From: Margaritifera margaritifera
Taxonomy: Eukaryota; Mollusca; Bivalvia; Unionida; Margaritiferidae
Reading direction: 5' to 3'
DNA length: 64,000 bases
Assembly: GCA_029931535.1 (NCBI GenBank)
Contig: JAQPZY010001029.1
Location: forward strand, 186,001 to 250,000
Shown: positions 44,514-57,439 of the stretch, in pieces
How the letters are laid out: every line of letters starts with the position of its first letter
Position numbering within the stretch: position 1 is the first letter of the stretch
The notes under the pieces: generated by a model
The model's database searches: none
The model's input: only the letters and a program-made list of their open reading frames with translations
Told to the model about the DNA's origin: nothing
Translations under genes and position numbers: made by a program

Positions 44514-47036
44514 CTTTCACTTTGCCCCAGGAAGAAACCTGTTGATAACATCAGTAGCTGCAATGTCTAGGTCATGAATGCTGAAAATAGAATTTGCTTA
44601 TGGATTTCATTACCAGATGATAACTTAAATTCTACATTACTGAATTCATTGATGGGGAAGAAGAATGGATGCAGCTGGTTTATAAGAGCAGTAATACATC
44701 CTTTTAATGTATATTCACAATTTTCAAACATTTACATTTTCCTGTATAAATAAGTAACAGTATAGAGGGTGATAGGAAAGTGAAAAAATGACTCATTATA
44801 CTGATCCATGACCTTGACCTTGAAGATAGGAGTCCCCGATGTGGTATGTGACACACTTTCTAGTGATTATTCAGAAGAAGTTTTCAGTACTCTGGTGTCA
44901 TGACTGGAACTCTTCACCATTATCTGCTATGCTTGCACACAGTTGGCAAGAATTTAAATCTAAATACAGACATGCCATAAATGGATAATTATTATTCGAT
45001 TTTATCTTATTATATTATTTCTGACTGTTTCTTTGTCTTGTACATTTATTTAGTTTGGTATTTCATGATGGTGTTGTTTGAATAGCTTGTTACTCTAAAT
45101 GTACATATACCGTTTGTTAGTTTATTACAGGGCCTCAAGGGAGACTAGCTTTTAGCTAATTGTGTTACCGTCATTAAGTAAAGGATTATTATTATTAGTA
45201 GTATTATTTGTAATTGGATAGAAAGTGTCAGTGACAAAGTTTGTTCAGGACTGTGTCCAATTTCTCAAAAAGACTGCCACTTAACAGAATGTCAACTTAC
45301 ATTGCTGATCCGATAACAGATTTACACATTTTAACATTTTTGTACAAAAACTTAGTAACCATGCCCAATACCTGCTTTGTTTTCAAGAAATTAATAATAA
45401 TTACCCAAAATTTGCCTTAATGCCCATCTGTATGACTATATTATTTGGGTATTTTTCATCTATTTGGGATGTCGTGGGAACTCGTTCATTTTTTACTTTG
45501 TTTTTAGCATGATTAATTTTAGTTTAAACTAATTCTGTCAAAGTGAGGACTATAGGAGTTTTAAACAAGAACTGAATTTTTTTTTTTTATAGTAATTAAA
45601 AACAAAATTCACAATTTGTATACATTCACTCAAAAATGAAAATGTCCCCCCAAAATTTTAAGGCTCTTTTGAAGCAACTCCTATAAAGGTATAGGAAAGC
45701 ACATGCACAAATGTCTTCACACCATGGCGGTCAAGTATTCAAACCATAGTGGTCACCCTTGTTAGGGGTAAGTAACCTGAACTTTACAACTAAATGTTTA
45801 ATGGGTCAGTTCACAAATGAATGTGAATTGCTTGCATTTTTTAAATTTTGTTTAAGTTTTAGAAATTAACAAAAAATAATTGCTTGTTCTTGTGGCAGTT
45901 AATTAATTTTTTTTCACCTATTTGTAATTACCATAATGTAATCCAGGTACTACTAGAAGTTGGAATTAATTACAATATATCATTTCTGCTGTGCTTGTTT
46001 GAAGTCATATGGCCAACATACATGGTGTAATGACCAAAGTGGGAACATAAACCTTTTGAGCTGTGCATGGGTTTACTGTAAAAATGACATTGATGTATTA
46101 AACCTACATTTTATTTCTAATAACAAAGTCTTCATACATCAAGAAGCATGCTTTTGAGATCTATTTGCCCATAAATAAACAATACAGATATTTTGATACA
46201 AACAAATATACTATAAAATCAGAAATATTCATGGAGATAAAATTGAGAGTTTTGGTGGTAAATAGATGATTTCATAGGGATAACATTTTGTGGAGTTGCA
46301 CTGTTTACCTTAATGTTGTTCAACAATACTATTTTAAATATGGATTTAATTTCATGGATCTTCGTTACCCTTGAAAAGGTGAAAATAAACTCAAATATTT
46401 CTGATTTTGCAGTACAAACAAATGTAGGGCAATGATTGTAAGGTCATATGATTAGATTAGAATATGTTCATTTTTAATATGAAAAGTTGGAATAATTACT
46501 GAAAAAAGAAGAACGATAAAATGTTTTTCCCTCAAATACATCAGTTTGTAAAGTTACAAAAATTATTTCTTCAATATGTATCTATGTGCAAAATTTGATG
46601 GTATGGGACTCGTTACATCTTGCTCTAAACATATGGGCTGATGTATGATTTAGGTTTTCAAAGGCCTACACTTACATTAAGTCAAATAGCGATCATTCTT
46701 TCAAAAGGATTTTACTAATTAAAATCCTACAAGCTAATCTAAGATTGGTTGAACACTTAGTTGGGAAGATATGGTCAGTCACACACATCTGTGTTATATA
46801 AACATTCAGACAAGGGTTCTGACTTAAACAACAGGGTTCATTTGGTGCCAATGGCCATTATCTCCCTCTGACATTAGATAAAGCAAGTGATAAGTCAAAT
46901 GATTACCAATGCATCCTTATCTATTTAAGAAATGACTTGAGTGATGAAAACACATTTTACATTTCACTTATTACTGCTAACTTCATATTAGACGATGTCA
47001 TAAGGTGAAATCATAAGGAGAAAAGGAAGTAATTTT
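44514..47036. other. Intergenic, nothing recognised
   Basis: AT-rich DNA without gene-like frames, tRNA-like boxes or obvious repeats beyond short homopolymers. Confidence 0.5.
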
Positions 47037-48740
47037 TAGCTCTAATGATCACAGACCAGAAGAGCTTATGGGATAGCCTATTGTCCGTCGTCTGTCATCT
47101 GCTGTCCGTCGTCCATCTGTTCGCTTAAGTATTTTTATTGCTACTTTTCCTAACTACATGGAGGATTGCCATGAAACTTTACATACACATTCATCCCAAG
47201 GTCTAGTTGGCCCTAAATGAAAATTGTGCTGCTTAGACAGCCAATATGGTAGCTACAGCAGCCATCTTGAAATCTTATCACTGCTCCAGAACGGATGGTC
47301 ATATCAACATGGGGTTTTAGTTGAAAGATTTCTGATGATGTCTAGTTGGTCCTGAATGTAAATGGTGCTGATCTGACATCTGATTTGGCTGTCACAGTAG
47401 CCATCTTGAAAATCTTGTTATCACTACTCCTCCTGAACAGAAAGTCATATTGACATGGGGTTTTCAACAGGAGACTTTTTATGATGTCTAGTTGGTCCTT
47501 AGTCCTATAGTGTAAGATGTTGACCCTGATATGCATGATGGGGGCGGGGGGGTGGGGGGGTGGGGTGATGGCTTACTGCTTGAACTATTCTTCACATTTT
47601 CAAGAATATCTCATATTGATGGTGGCAGAGGAATGTAGAAGTCAGTTAACTTATAGTTAATTTTCTTGAATGAAACAAATGTGGCTAATCATGTTACCAG
47701 AAATGTTAATTTTGTTAAAGAAAATAAACCACAAGTTAACAGATTTTGGCATTCCTTGGCTACCATCTCTCATCAACCAACTGAACTGGCACCCAACAGA
47801 GTGAAAAACTCATCCACTTGATTGTGCTTGGACATACTTCAGTAAGGTAAAAGGCATTACAGTAAGAATAGTACAACTAATTCATTTAGAGTTTAATTTG
47901 TGCAGCAGTGTCAATATAGGCTGCCAACTATGTGAGATAATCTTCAAAATCTGGCCTCTAGATTTGGGCTTGACTGTCTCCAGAACATGCTACTTGTTCA
48001 AGCAGTAAGACGTAACCCCACCCCCTTTATGCATATCAATTTGACGTCTTACATTGTACATCTAGTTGGTCCTAAATGAAAATGGTGCTGATCTGACATC
48101 CAATATGGCCATCACAGCAGTCATCATGAAAATCATGTTATCCTGAACAGAAAGTCATCGGCATGGGCTTTTTATGAGAAGACTTCTAATGATGTCTAGT
48201 TGGTTCTAAATGATATTGGTGTCAATCTGATGTCCAATATGGCCACCATTGCAGCCATAATTAAAATCTTGTTATTGCTTCTCCTTCTGAATGGAAAATC
48301 ATATCAACATGGGAATTTCACCAGAAGACTTCTTATGATGTCTAGTTGGTTCTAAATGAAAATGAAGTTAGCTTGATATCCAATATTGCAACCACAGTGG
48401 CCATCTTGAAAATCTTGTTATCACTACTCCTCCTGAATTGATGGTCATATCAACGTAGAGTTTTCACTAAAAGACTTCTTATGATGTCTGGTGGGTACTA
48501 AATGAAAATGGTGCCAATCTGACATCCAGTATGGCCACCATGCCAGCCATCTGGAAAATCTTGTTATTGCTACTTCTTAAATGGAAAGTCATATTGACAT
48601 GGAGTTTGAAAATCTTATCACTGAAGAATATCAGATGGTTTCAACACTCAGTGATTAAAAAGAAGAAGTGGTCTTATCTTGAATTCCTTGGAAATTCTTT
48701 TCAGACAGTGGCGCACCAGTCTCATCGAGGGACTCCTGTT
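47037..48740. repeat. Dispersed bivalve-type repeat, tandem ~140 bp units (right copy)
   Basis: Starts with GCTCTAATGATCACAGACC and TTATGGGATAGCC, then CCGTCGT motifs, then many units with TCATATCAACATGGGG, GATGTCTAGTTGGTCC and ATCTTGAAAATCTTGTTA. It ends with a block homologous to 660-740 (TCAACACTCAGTGATTAAAA). A G-rich insert lies at 47540-47565. The repeat is related to 1-840, 46 kb away. Confidence 0.82.
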
Positions 48741-49269
48741 CTTTTTTTTAAAAGTCACAATTGTGATATATTCTTGTTTTATTACAATGACAGAACAAGA
48801 ATTACAAAGAGAAAATCCACTATCTCCTTTTTATGTCAAAAGATCTATTATCTGAGTAATAAATAAAACAAAATCAAACAATGAAGAATATTATCCATAT
48901 TTTCACTAAACTAGGTTGGAAAGACGTTTTTATGCATCTTGCAGTATTCCTAAATAAACATCAACATGGAAAGTAGAACTTTGAATGTAAGCTTAATTAA
49001 ATGATATTCTTCTGGATAAACGAACAGTGTTAAGAATGAATTTCCTTTCCAATTTAGTTGGTCACAGTGTCAATATTTCTTGAGGGTTAGTTGGTTATTT
49101 TAATATGTTTTGATGAAAATGGACATATCAGTAATAGTGTCAGAGATATAGGTTTAGTATTCTGTGAGTACAAACTAACGCCATAAAAATATTCTAACAT
49201 GAAGTGCATTTCACCATTCCAGCTACAGCATGTGTGTGGGTTGGGGGGGGGGGGCTCCAAAATTCTTAG

Positions 49270-49930
49270 CTCTGTAATGTCTCCATTGATCAGCAGTTGC
49301 TTTTTACCATTCTGGAGCCCATGCTTCTGATCCGAGTTTGATCAGATTTCGAATATATGTTCAGACCATCAAAATCTTGGACAAGTTCGAATATGAGCGA
49401 GTTCCACGCTTTAATGAAGTGATCTTTCATCTGTTTTGAATGAGCTTGTTAATACACAAGAGCCCAGTATTTCTGATTTGATTTTGATAAAACTTGGAAT
49501 GTGGACTTATATCATCAAGATCTTAAACAAGTTTGATAATGAGTGAGAGTCCAACACATATATGAGGTGATCTTGTATCTGATTGACTGAGCTTGTTTCC
49601 ACTCGAGAAAATATATTTCTAATACAATTTTGATCAAACTTGGAATGAAGGCTTATATTATCAAGATCTCACATGAGTTTGATAATGATCAAAATCTGCA
49701 TATATAATGAGGTGACCTTGCATCTGATTGATTGAGGTTGTACCTCTCTGGAAGTCATATTTCTGATCTGATTTTGAATAGGCTTGGAGTATCAGTTTAT
49801 GTCAATATCTCAGAAGAGTTGAGCTTGTTACCACTCTAGTGACTGTATTTCGGATCCAGTTTTAATGATGATCATGTATCGAATCAACTGAGCCTGTTTT
49901 TCATCCAAATTTGATCAAACTTGGTAAAAT
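49270..49930 (+). repeat. Degenerate tandem array, ~135 bp unit, 5 copies
   Basis: Blocks are TATTTCTGATTTGATTTTGA, CAAACTTGGAATG, CATCAAGATCTTAAACAAG and GAGGTGATCTTGTATCTGA. Noncoding. A TCTC run follows at 49987-50011. Confidence 0.8.
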
Positions 49931-50539
49931 AAGTGTGATCGGAATACACATGATATTGCACACTGACAACATTATTGTTTCAGCCATCTCTCTCTCTCCC
50001 TCTCTCTCTCTAATAACAACAAAAGTCTTTTTTAGTACTTGTATTTTTTATTGTAATTGGATCCTTGAGATAAGAGCAGGATGAGACAAAAATTGTACGT
50101 TTATTTTGTACTGCCTTTTAAATTTGTTTGAAATCCAATATGTATCATGCAGAAATGAATGAAGTTGGGTATAGGCTGGGTCAGCCTCTCTTGCTGCGGA
50201 GACATTATCCAGAGGGCTGATCCCTTCAGTGGCCTCTCGAGTTTTGAGAGGTAAGCAACAGTCCCTGGCCGTGTTGGGCTCAGCTAAATTGGTGATGAAA
50301 CGCCCCCATCCTGAAAGGCCCATGGCTCCTTTACTTATTTTTTGGAAAAGGATAAACAATCGGAATCGAAATCAGTCCCAGTTTGAAACTCCTTTCTGCC
50401 ATCTTTCACACGATGAGGTGGCCGTCAGAGCCAGTTGGCAGCATATAGCCACTATTGTGCTGAGGTGCTGTAAAATGCTACTGCATACATACATAATGTC
50501 ACTGCTTGGAAGTATAGAATCTCCTCCGTTGGACAGTTT

Positions 50540-52157
50540 TTTTGGAGAATGCTCTCAGAGTCTGCCCCATTCCTGACAAGAGGAATGTTCTGGTGGACAG
50601 CTTGGCCAGACAGGGGCAAGCAGTCCTCATGGAATGGTATCTACAACAGTAGGTAGCAGAAACACTTTTTCATTTGTGGGTAAGGCCATTAGTAGACTTG
50701 TTTGCAGCGAAGCAGAACAACAAGGTCCCTCTTTATCTGTTTATGGTGCGGTGGGATCGACTGTATACCTACACCTTCCCACCTTTCATAATAATCTTTC
50801 AGGTTCTTCATATAGTAAGGACTTCAAAGTCATGGCTTCTCAGCAATCGTGGTTCAACGATCTGTTGGTCAACGATCACAGGGAATTACCGCTGAGGATG
50901 GATATACTGTCGCAGCACGGAGGGTCCATCATGTACAGCACTCAAATCCTGCACATTCATGCCTGGCTCATCAAATGATCTATCTGCCAGGACCAGTTTT
51001 CGAGCAAGGTCGTCAAATGCATTGCTCGGACTAGAAGGCAATCAACCTCCCAGGTTTACATTGCCGAGTAGAGAATTTTTTGTAATTGGTGCAGTAGGTA
51101 ATACTTTGATTCTATCAGATCCCCTTAACTGTAGTTGCAGATTTTCTTCTTTTTCTCTTCGAAGGTAAAGATTGCTCATATTCACTATTAAGGGCTTTAT
51201 AGCAGCCCCCACTAACACTCATAAGTTCTCTATGATCTCCACTATATGGTCGAACTCGCATTTTTTTATAGAACTGATCAGGTATTTTGAGCTCTAGAGA
51301 CCAGTCTCATGCTCATTAATACCGTGGTGTAGCCTCTCGTGTGTTATTTGGTTGCTATCTACACCTTATGAACATCAAGTGAAAATTTCTTGGAGATCCC
51401 ATTCAAACAGTCTTCCTCCTCCTCCTAGTATCGGCGAGGAGACAGAGTGGAATTCATGCTTTGTCAGCGAAAAAATGGTAACTATGATTTGGTCTCTCTT
51501 CTTTGCCAACCGGGTTTTCTGGCCAAGATTCGGCTACCTTCAGTAGGTTCTGTTCCTATTAAAATCTACAGTCTTGGTCTCATCTGTGATGGGTATGATG
51601 AAGATACACTCTTTTGCCCAGTTCAAGATTTACGGTTCTATCTATCTAAATCAAAAGAAAAGAAAAAAAGAAAGGAACGTAACTGGCTTTCTTTTGTTTA
51701 AAAGTGATATTTCAGCAGCTACCATCTCGAAGTGGATTTTTCGGACTTTTGATATAATTTATCAATCCCTCACTGACGGAGATCTTTTTTTCACAAAAAC
51801 AATGCCCAGGAGGTCAGGGCTATTGCTGCATCTCGGGCCTCTTTGAATCATTCCTCTCTGGATAACGTCATGAAAGTCATCCTCCATTTTTTTTTTCGGT
51901 GGTGGTAACTAATTTTAATTATGTAATGATATTATTGTATGATTCCTTCCTCCCTTTATACTCTGATGTCCTTCAGTCTCGGTCCAAGTCAAAGAAGGAT
52001 GATATTCCTATTATCGGAAGTGGATTAAAGTATCAGACTGAGATCATGTTTTTGTTTTTTTTATTCTAAACCTTCAATTACTAATTGGAGGAGGGAATAA
52101 TTTCCTTGGACTGGGGTCTAGTGCCAGGAATAGATATAGCAATGCAATACTAGCAGG
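50540..52157 (+). mobile_element. DIRS-like retrotransposon lineage B, 3' half with right inverted repeat
   Basis: RNase H end and linker at 50580-50720 (NVLVDSLARQGQAVLMEW, a stop, then PLVDLFAAKQNNKVPL). Tyrosine recombinase follows at 51330-51900, with LLCQPGFLAKIRLPS, LFCPVQDLRFYLSKS, KSDISAATISKWIF, and AQEVRAIAASRASLNHSS at 51803-51855. Reading requires several frame changes, so it is dead. The 3' end carries the inverted repeat 52040-52157, whose partner is at 53905-54045. The left limit is vague. Confidence 0.8.
52040..52157 (+). repeat. DIRS inverted repeat, right arm
   Basis: TTGGAGGAGGGAATAAT and CCTTGGACTGGGGTCTAG in this orientation recur as reverse complement at 53905-54045 over roughly 115 bp, diverging mainly by small indels. 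Inverted terminal repeats of this kind are characteristic of DIRS elements. Confidence 0.85.
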
Positions 52158-53904
52158 TAAGTATTCCATAATTTAAATTAGTTTCCCCCTCCCCCCCCCC
52201 TCTAAAGAAAAAAAAAAAAAAAGACCCCCCATACCCCCCCACAAAAAAATCCTTTTTTTATTCGACAAATTTTGAAGAATATTACCATAAATGAGGCAGA
52301 GAATAAAATACAATCTTACTACACAGCTACACTATCCACTTTTTACCCTACACAGTTTCCCCTACACAGTTTCCATAAAATCCTACAAGCACCATAGAAG
52401 GTAAATGACAAGCTTTGTTATGGACAGACTAATGCACGGTGGCAATGAATCAGATGGTCAGCACTCTGTGCTCAGGTACAGGGATAATTAAGGCATGTCT
52501 TGCACCTCATACATGTAGTCATGTACTTTGACTTTTAACCTGATTAATGTTTGTAGGGGTGGAAAATTTTTCTAAAATCATGATTGCCAAATGGACAATC
52601 GGATTGTAAAATCTGGTTGCCAAACGAAATCATCTGGCTGTCCAATATTTTGTTTTCTTTGCACAAATCCATTGAAAATGATTATTCAACAGTAAATTAA
52701 ATTTTGTAACCAAATATCATTTCTAATTCTTGATTTCATCTGTTAATAATAATATAAATATATGATTTGATCAGGAGTTCTATTTCTTGTTGGAATACAA
52801 AGGAACACTATCAGTATAAAAGAACCAATTTCACAGTTCTAAAATACTAGTAGACATAAATCTGAATGTCTATTAATTCTAGTTTACCATGTACATGTGT
52901 AATATTTATCAAGTGTTTTTAGGTCTTTCACAGTCAGCTAGGATGATGCCACAGCGCTAAGTCGATGGATGGCAAAAGATGTAGAAGATGTGAAGGCCAC
53001 AGGGTGGGGGATAAATCAGAATAATTCAAAACTGTTTAAGGTTTCGCATATTTATTATCATACATGTAATGCAAAATTAAGAAGTTCAAGCATCATTTGC
53101 ACCCATTCGTGAATTGAATGACTTATTGGTTTCGATAAAAATAATAAGCAAATATCCCTAAGTCTCTACTATTCTGCCATCCAAGTAATACTGGATACGA
53201 CCAGTCATGTGACCATATTACGTGATGCGTGAATGGAACAGGAGGCACATCGGGTATGTTCTACATCTCTGAACCTGCAGGGGGACTGGATGTCATTAAA
53301 GATATAAAATAATGCAGTAAATATATAAGGAATTCAAATCGCTGTATGGAAGGTCTGCGATAGAGGAGGCTGAAAACGATATGTGTCTGAATTTTCTTGA
53401 ATAAACAATTAACAGTTAAGGATATTTGCGATACCTGTATTTTCTAAATGACCCGACTTTTTGAACTTGCTGGTGCCCTTGGACCCTACTTTTTCCTTTT
53501 ATGGAATGCTGGGGTACTGCTACAGTATGAATAGGGTAGATGCGAGTGTTTCAGTTCTCACAGCCTGACTGGTTTAAGGTGATTTTGTTTAGGCTCGGAC
53601 ATGACAATTGATGTTCTGCTTAATCTGTCTTGCAAGAATTATTAATTCAGACATTACTTGACCATTTTCTATGGAAAAGAGTTTGATTTATCCCTTCAAG
53701 ATGACACAGAGAGCTATGCTAAGGTATATACTGAGGCCTCTGGTCTGGTAAATTGTGAGAAATAAACTAATTTTGAAAGCATTAAATTCTGAAATTCATA
53801 TTGTGGTCTATCAAGTTTAGCCAATTTTTATTAAAGTTTTAGACTATCAAGGCTTGGCCAAATTTTGACTAAAGTTCTGGACTATCAATATTAGTAGCAG
53901 TAAT
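52158..53904. other. DNA between two DIRS inverted-repeat arms, nothing recognised
   Basis: Homopolymer tracts (C/A runs at 52187-52236), then AT-rich sequence. No frame or repeat family identified. It could be host DNA separating two insertions. Confidence 0.45.
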
Positions 53905-54045
53905 ACCACAGCTGCTATTATTACATTGCTGTATCTTATCCTGGTGCTAGTCCCCAGTCCAAGAAGATTATTCCCTCCTCCAATTAATAATTAGGGGTCT
54001 AGAATTTAAAAAAAAAAAAGTCATGATCCCAGTTAGATAACTTAG
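53905..54045 (-). repeat. DIRS inverted repeat, left arm
   Basis: Reverse complement of 52040-52157: CTAGTCCCCAGTCCAAG, ATTATTCCCTCCTCCAATTA and then an A-run. It lies directly before the gag-like region, where the left terminal repeat of a + strand DIRS element should be. Confidence 0.85.
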
Positions 54046-55562
54046 TCAACTTCTGACAGTCAGAATAACGTTCTTCTTTTCCATGGACCTTGTGCAGTTC
54101 TCGCGTATCTCTTGGGCGTTCAACATTTTCATCATCTACGTCGTCTTTCGGCATTTCTACTGTGAAACAGTGCTTCCTTTTCCATCCCTCTATTAGTAAC
54201 CGGTGTTAGGTTAAGTATTACCTATCCAATTCTTTTTCAGGTTCATTGCGTATTTCTTGCATTTCTTTCAGCATTCGATATGCCTCGAGGTGTGGGTAAA
54301 TGCGATCATAAAAGACTGCTTGGGGCAGGCACCACACCTGCTTAGCGTGTACTGCATATATATACACGGACGTTGTCCTATTTGTTGCTTTTGGCCGAAC
54401 GAGCCATGGGACTTAGAGGAAAGTCGCCGTGCCTATAAGACCAGGAAGAAGGGATCTGCTTTTTCCTCTTGGTCACTGGAATTGCTCCTCCGTTCCCAGG
54501 ATGGGTCTACAACATTTTCCAATTTAGTGAAGTTGACAGCTCTTGTAAGGGAGGGCTCCGTAGCTCTTGCTTCTTCTTGCTCGAGTAAACCTGTGTTTAA
54601 ATTCAGGGGAGCTCGTTTGCCAGAGTCGAGTTCCCCGAACAGAGATTCCCCAATAAGGTCTACATCGTCTGACCGGTCAATGACCAGTGACTGGTCACCG
54701 TGCTCCGGCCACTGAGTAGTGTGTCAAGTGACAGTCACAGAGGGCCAGGCACCGGGTAATATGTCAAGTGATAGTCATGAAAGTCTGTCACTGGTCACTG
54801 GTCCTTGGGTCACCGGTACTGGGCACCTGGTAATGTGTGAAGTGACACTGATAGATGATCTGTGGCCGGTCACCAAGCACTGGGCTCCAGGTACTGCGTA
54901 CCGTGTCAGCGGGTGCCAGGCACCGAGAGCCGATTACAAAGTAATGTCCCAAGTAATAGTAACAGATTGTCTCCCAACGGGCACAGAGTAACGAAAGACC
55001 GGGCGCCGATCATCATATGGTGATAGGTACTGATCTCTCGTTTTTTATCTCTGGTCACCAAGCATTGGGAACCGATCTTCGTACCTGGCACCGGGTTTTG
55101 TCCACCGGTCTTGGGAAATGGATCAGTTCAGTATTCCCCCTTTCTCTATGTTTCTGTTCAATCGCTATGGGGAACGGGCTCCGATTTTTGACGACCATTC
55201 CAGGGAGAAGGATTGGATCGATACCCATCCTTTGTGGATGTTTCCTTTCAACTACTACTGGACTTGGGACTCCAACCACCCGGTGATGAATCGGCCATGT
55301 CTCCTTTTCCTACTATAACACCATTGATCGCGTTGCCGTGGCACCATGGATTAGCAGACCGGGTACGGCCTTGTTATCGACTGAAGGGGGAGGATTCCAC
55401 CGCTCGCCTTCTCCAGCTTTTAGGGGAAATAGTCAATCCCTTTTTCCAGGTAGAGAGAAACAACGTGTTAGTCTCTCCCCCCCCCCCAGCACTGCAGCGC
55501 CACATGAGCAGAGACGGGACAACGAACCTCAATAATAAAGTTCTTTTCCCCAATGAAGGAAG

Positions 55563-55815
55563 GGGCATCGGATGGCCGAGTGGTCTAAGGCGTTCGCCTT
55601 TCGAGATCACTCAACTCACCTCCGTCCGCGTGGTTTCCAGTCTCGGCTCGACCAACGTGGGTGGGAGCTCCGAGTGGCCGAGTAGTCTAAGGCGCTTGTC
55701 TTTACAGATCCCTGACATCTCACCTCTGTCCGCGTGGGTTCATGTCTCGGCTTCGCCAGCGTGGGTATGTGAGAAAGCTTCCCAGTAGCGTCCCGTGGGT
55801 CGATGGTTCTTCCCG
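55563..55815 (+). mobile_element. Two tandem tRNA-headed SINE pieces
   Basis: Two heads with a Leu/Ser-tRNA-like A-box, GATGGCCGAGTGGTCTAAGG at 55570 and GAGTGGCCGAGTAGTCTAAG at 55672, each followed by TCCGCGTGG and a B-box-like GGTTCATGTCTCGG. The first lacks a body. The second has the body (CCCGTGGGTCGATGGTTCTT) and is cut at 55815, where inverted DIRS sequence begins. The tRNA cloverleaf is not intact, so these are not functional tRNA genes. Confidence 0.82.
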
Positions 55816-56215
55816 GGGAAACTGCAGATAGTCTGGGTGGATCAGCTGGCATGTATCTCACAGATTCTGTCTGCTGTAACTAGAGCGACTAAGAATTAGG
55901 TTTTGTTTGAAATGTGTCATGGAGGCTCTGGACATTGGTTCGAAGGGTGTCTTGTTCAACCATATCAGAACCCAAGTAATATTTCATTCAGACAAGGAGC
56001 CCTGGGGGTCAGACTGGTATAATGTGCTCGCCTTTACAGATCACTCACAAATCTGGGTACGTGAAAAAGTTTACCAGTAGCTTCCCGTGGGTTGGTGGTT
56101 CTTCCAGAGATCTTCCCGGGTTCTTCCTCCACCAAATATACTGGCCGCCATGTATAGCCTATCATGTGCTGAATAATGGTGCTAAACCCCACAAAAGCAA
56201 AACCAACGAAGAGGG
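55815..56215 (-). mobile_element. Inverted DIRS lineage A recombinase fragment carrying a SINE
   Basis: 55815-55997 is the reverse complement of 17998-18180 (GAAACTGCAGATAGTCTGGG, ATGGAGGCTCTGGACATTGG). 55998-56215 is a SINE in the same orientation and position as the one at 17758-17997. The DIRS part is therefore minus strand and the SINE body plus strand. The second target duplication is not seen at the right junction (AAAACCAACGAAGAGG). Confidence 0.85.
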
Positions 56216-57439
56216 GTTGGGGAATGAAACAGAATAGTCCTGTCTCGCCCTGAGAGCGAAGACATGACGACGAGCTATCAATTTTGGTTGATAAAGATGA
56301 GTACCAGAAGAACCAGTCACATCAGGCTCCTCTCTTCTTTTTGGGGTCTCCATCTCCGTACCACCCTACGGGTCATGTGATGGAGGAGGAAGTGTGGATC
56401 TTTGACAAGGCAATTAAAGGTGGTTTACCGCCTCTTGGCCCTAGATCTGTGTCCAAAATCTTCAGGATCGTCGGACGCTAGGATCTTTTTTCTTTGGAGA
56501 GGCTCTCCTGGATCGTCTGACGCTCGGACTCTCTTTGGGGCATAGCCTCAATCGGACCTTCTGTTACTTCCTCGCTCGCGATGGCGAGATAGCTAACTCA
56601 GAAGTTGCCTCGAAGCCAAGAGGCATCAAAATAGAAGAAGGGTTGGTATGTCCCCTCTTCTGTGTTCGGTCCCTGGTTGCAGTCTGTAGTTACAGGGCAC
56701 GTTCGCCCTTTTGGCCCCTCGTGTCCCCCGCCTTGGACTTAGGTGCTTCTCATGTGGGGATTTCGGCAGGGGCCTGGGCCTGTCTCACCGAGGAGGCATT
56801 ACACCTCGTCTACTGCCTTGTTAAACACAATTTATTCGACCAGAAATCCTTCCATTTATTGTTTTTTTCTGCAGAGTTTTAGAAAATTAACATTTTTAAA
56901 GACGCGCAAAAGCTTGATTTTGAAGCACTAGGAATGTAACTTTTGTGCTGAAACCTTTTTCCATTAAAGCTTACCGTGCGAGTGATTTATTATTATAACA
57001 AAAATGTATATTCCATACAAATTTTGGAGTAATAGGACTTTTTAAATGTGTCGTGGCACTAGCCTTGCCGAATTCAGTGTCTACCCACCACTACAGCTAC
57101 GTCGTGTAATTAGGCCCGGCTTTTTGTCTTCGATGCAGCAAAACATATCAGTTTTCATATACAAAGATTTACGAGCTTAGGTTACTATGAGCTTAGCTGA
57201 ACTCCAAAGGAACGTCATGAATAGCGGTCAACTAGTTTATCATTCCTGATTAGGTTGCACTTAAATATGCTCAGGTCTGTTGTGTTGTATTGATCTCTCT
57301 TAAGCAATACCGCTGGATGTAGTGTTAATGTGTATAATCATTGATGGAATATTATGAACTCAGATAGTCTTGAAGTTATTTTTGGATTTCTATTATTCTT
57401 CGTACATAGTATGATTGTTGTCTTAAGATGTGAATATTG

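Larger units (their letters stand above)
54046..56880 (+). mobile_element. DIRS-like lineage B, 5' half with gag-like ORF1, heavily interrupted
   Basis: From 54257 an open frame of 152 codons includes CPICCFWPNEPWDLEESRRA, then KTRKKGSAFSS and LELLLRSQDGS, a zinc-knuckle-like Cys pair and charged region typical of DIRS ORF1. A low-complexity stretch follows (54720-55110, repeated ACCGGTCAC/CACTGGG motifs). The frame then continues at 55213-55560 and, after foreign inserts, at 56260-56880. Inserts are SINE pieces (55563-55815) and an inverted DIRS fragment with SINE (55815-56215). Confidence 0.65.

Noticed and set aside
50048..50359. 103-codon minus-strand frame and 115-codon plus-strand frame as a gene
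   Set aside because: Mutually overlapping shadows with no splice context or recognised domain; probably an old repeat.
55563..55740. Possible tRNA-Leu/Ser genes
   Set aside because: Good A-box and B-box but no closing acceptor stem or consistent anticodon arm; two heads in tandem followed by SINE body, so SINE-derived.
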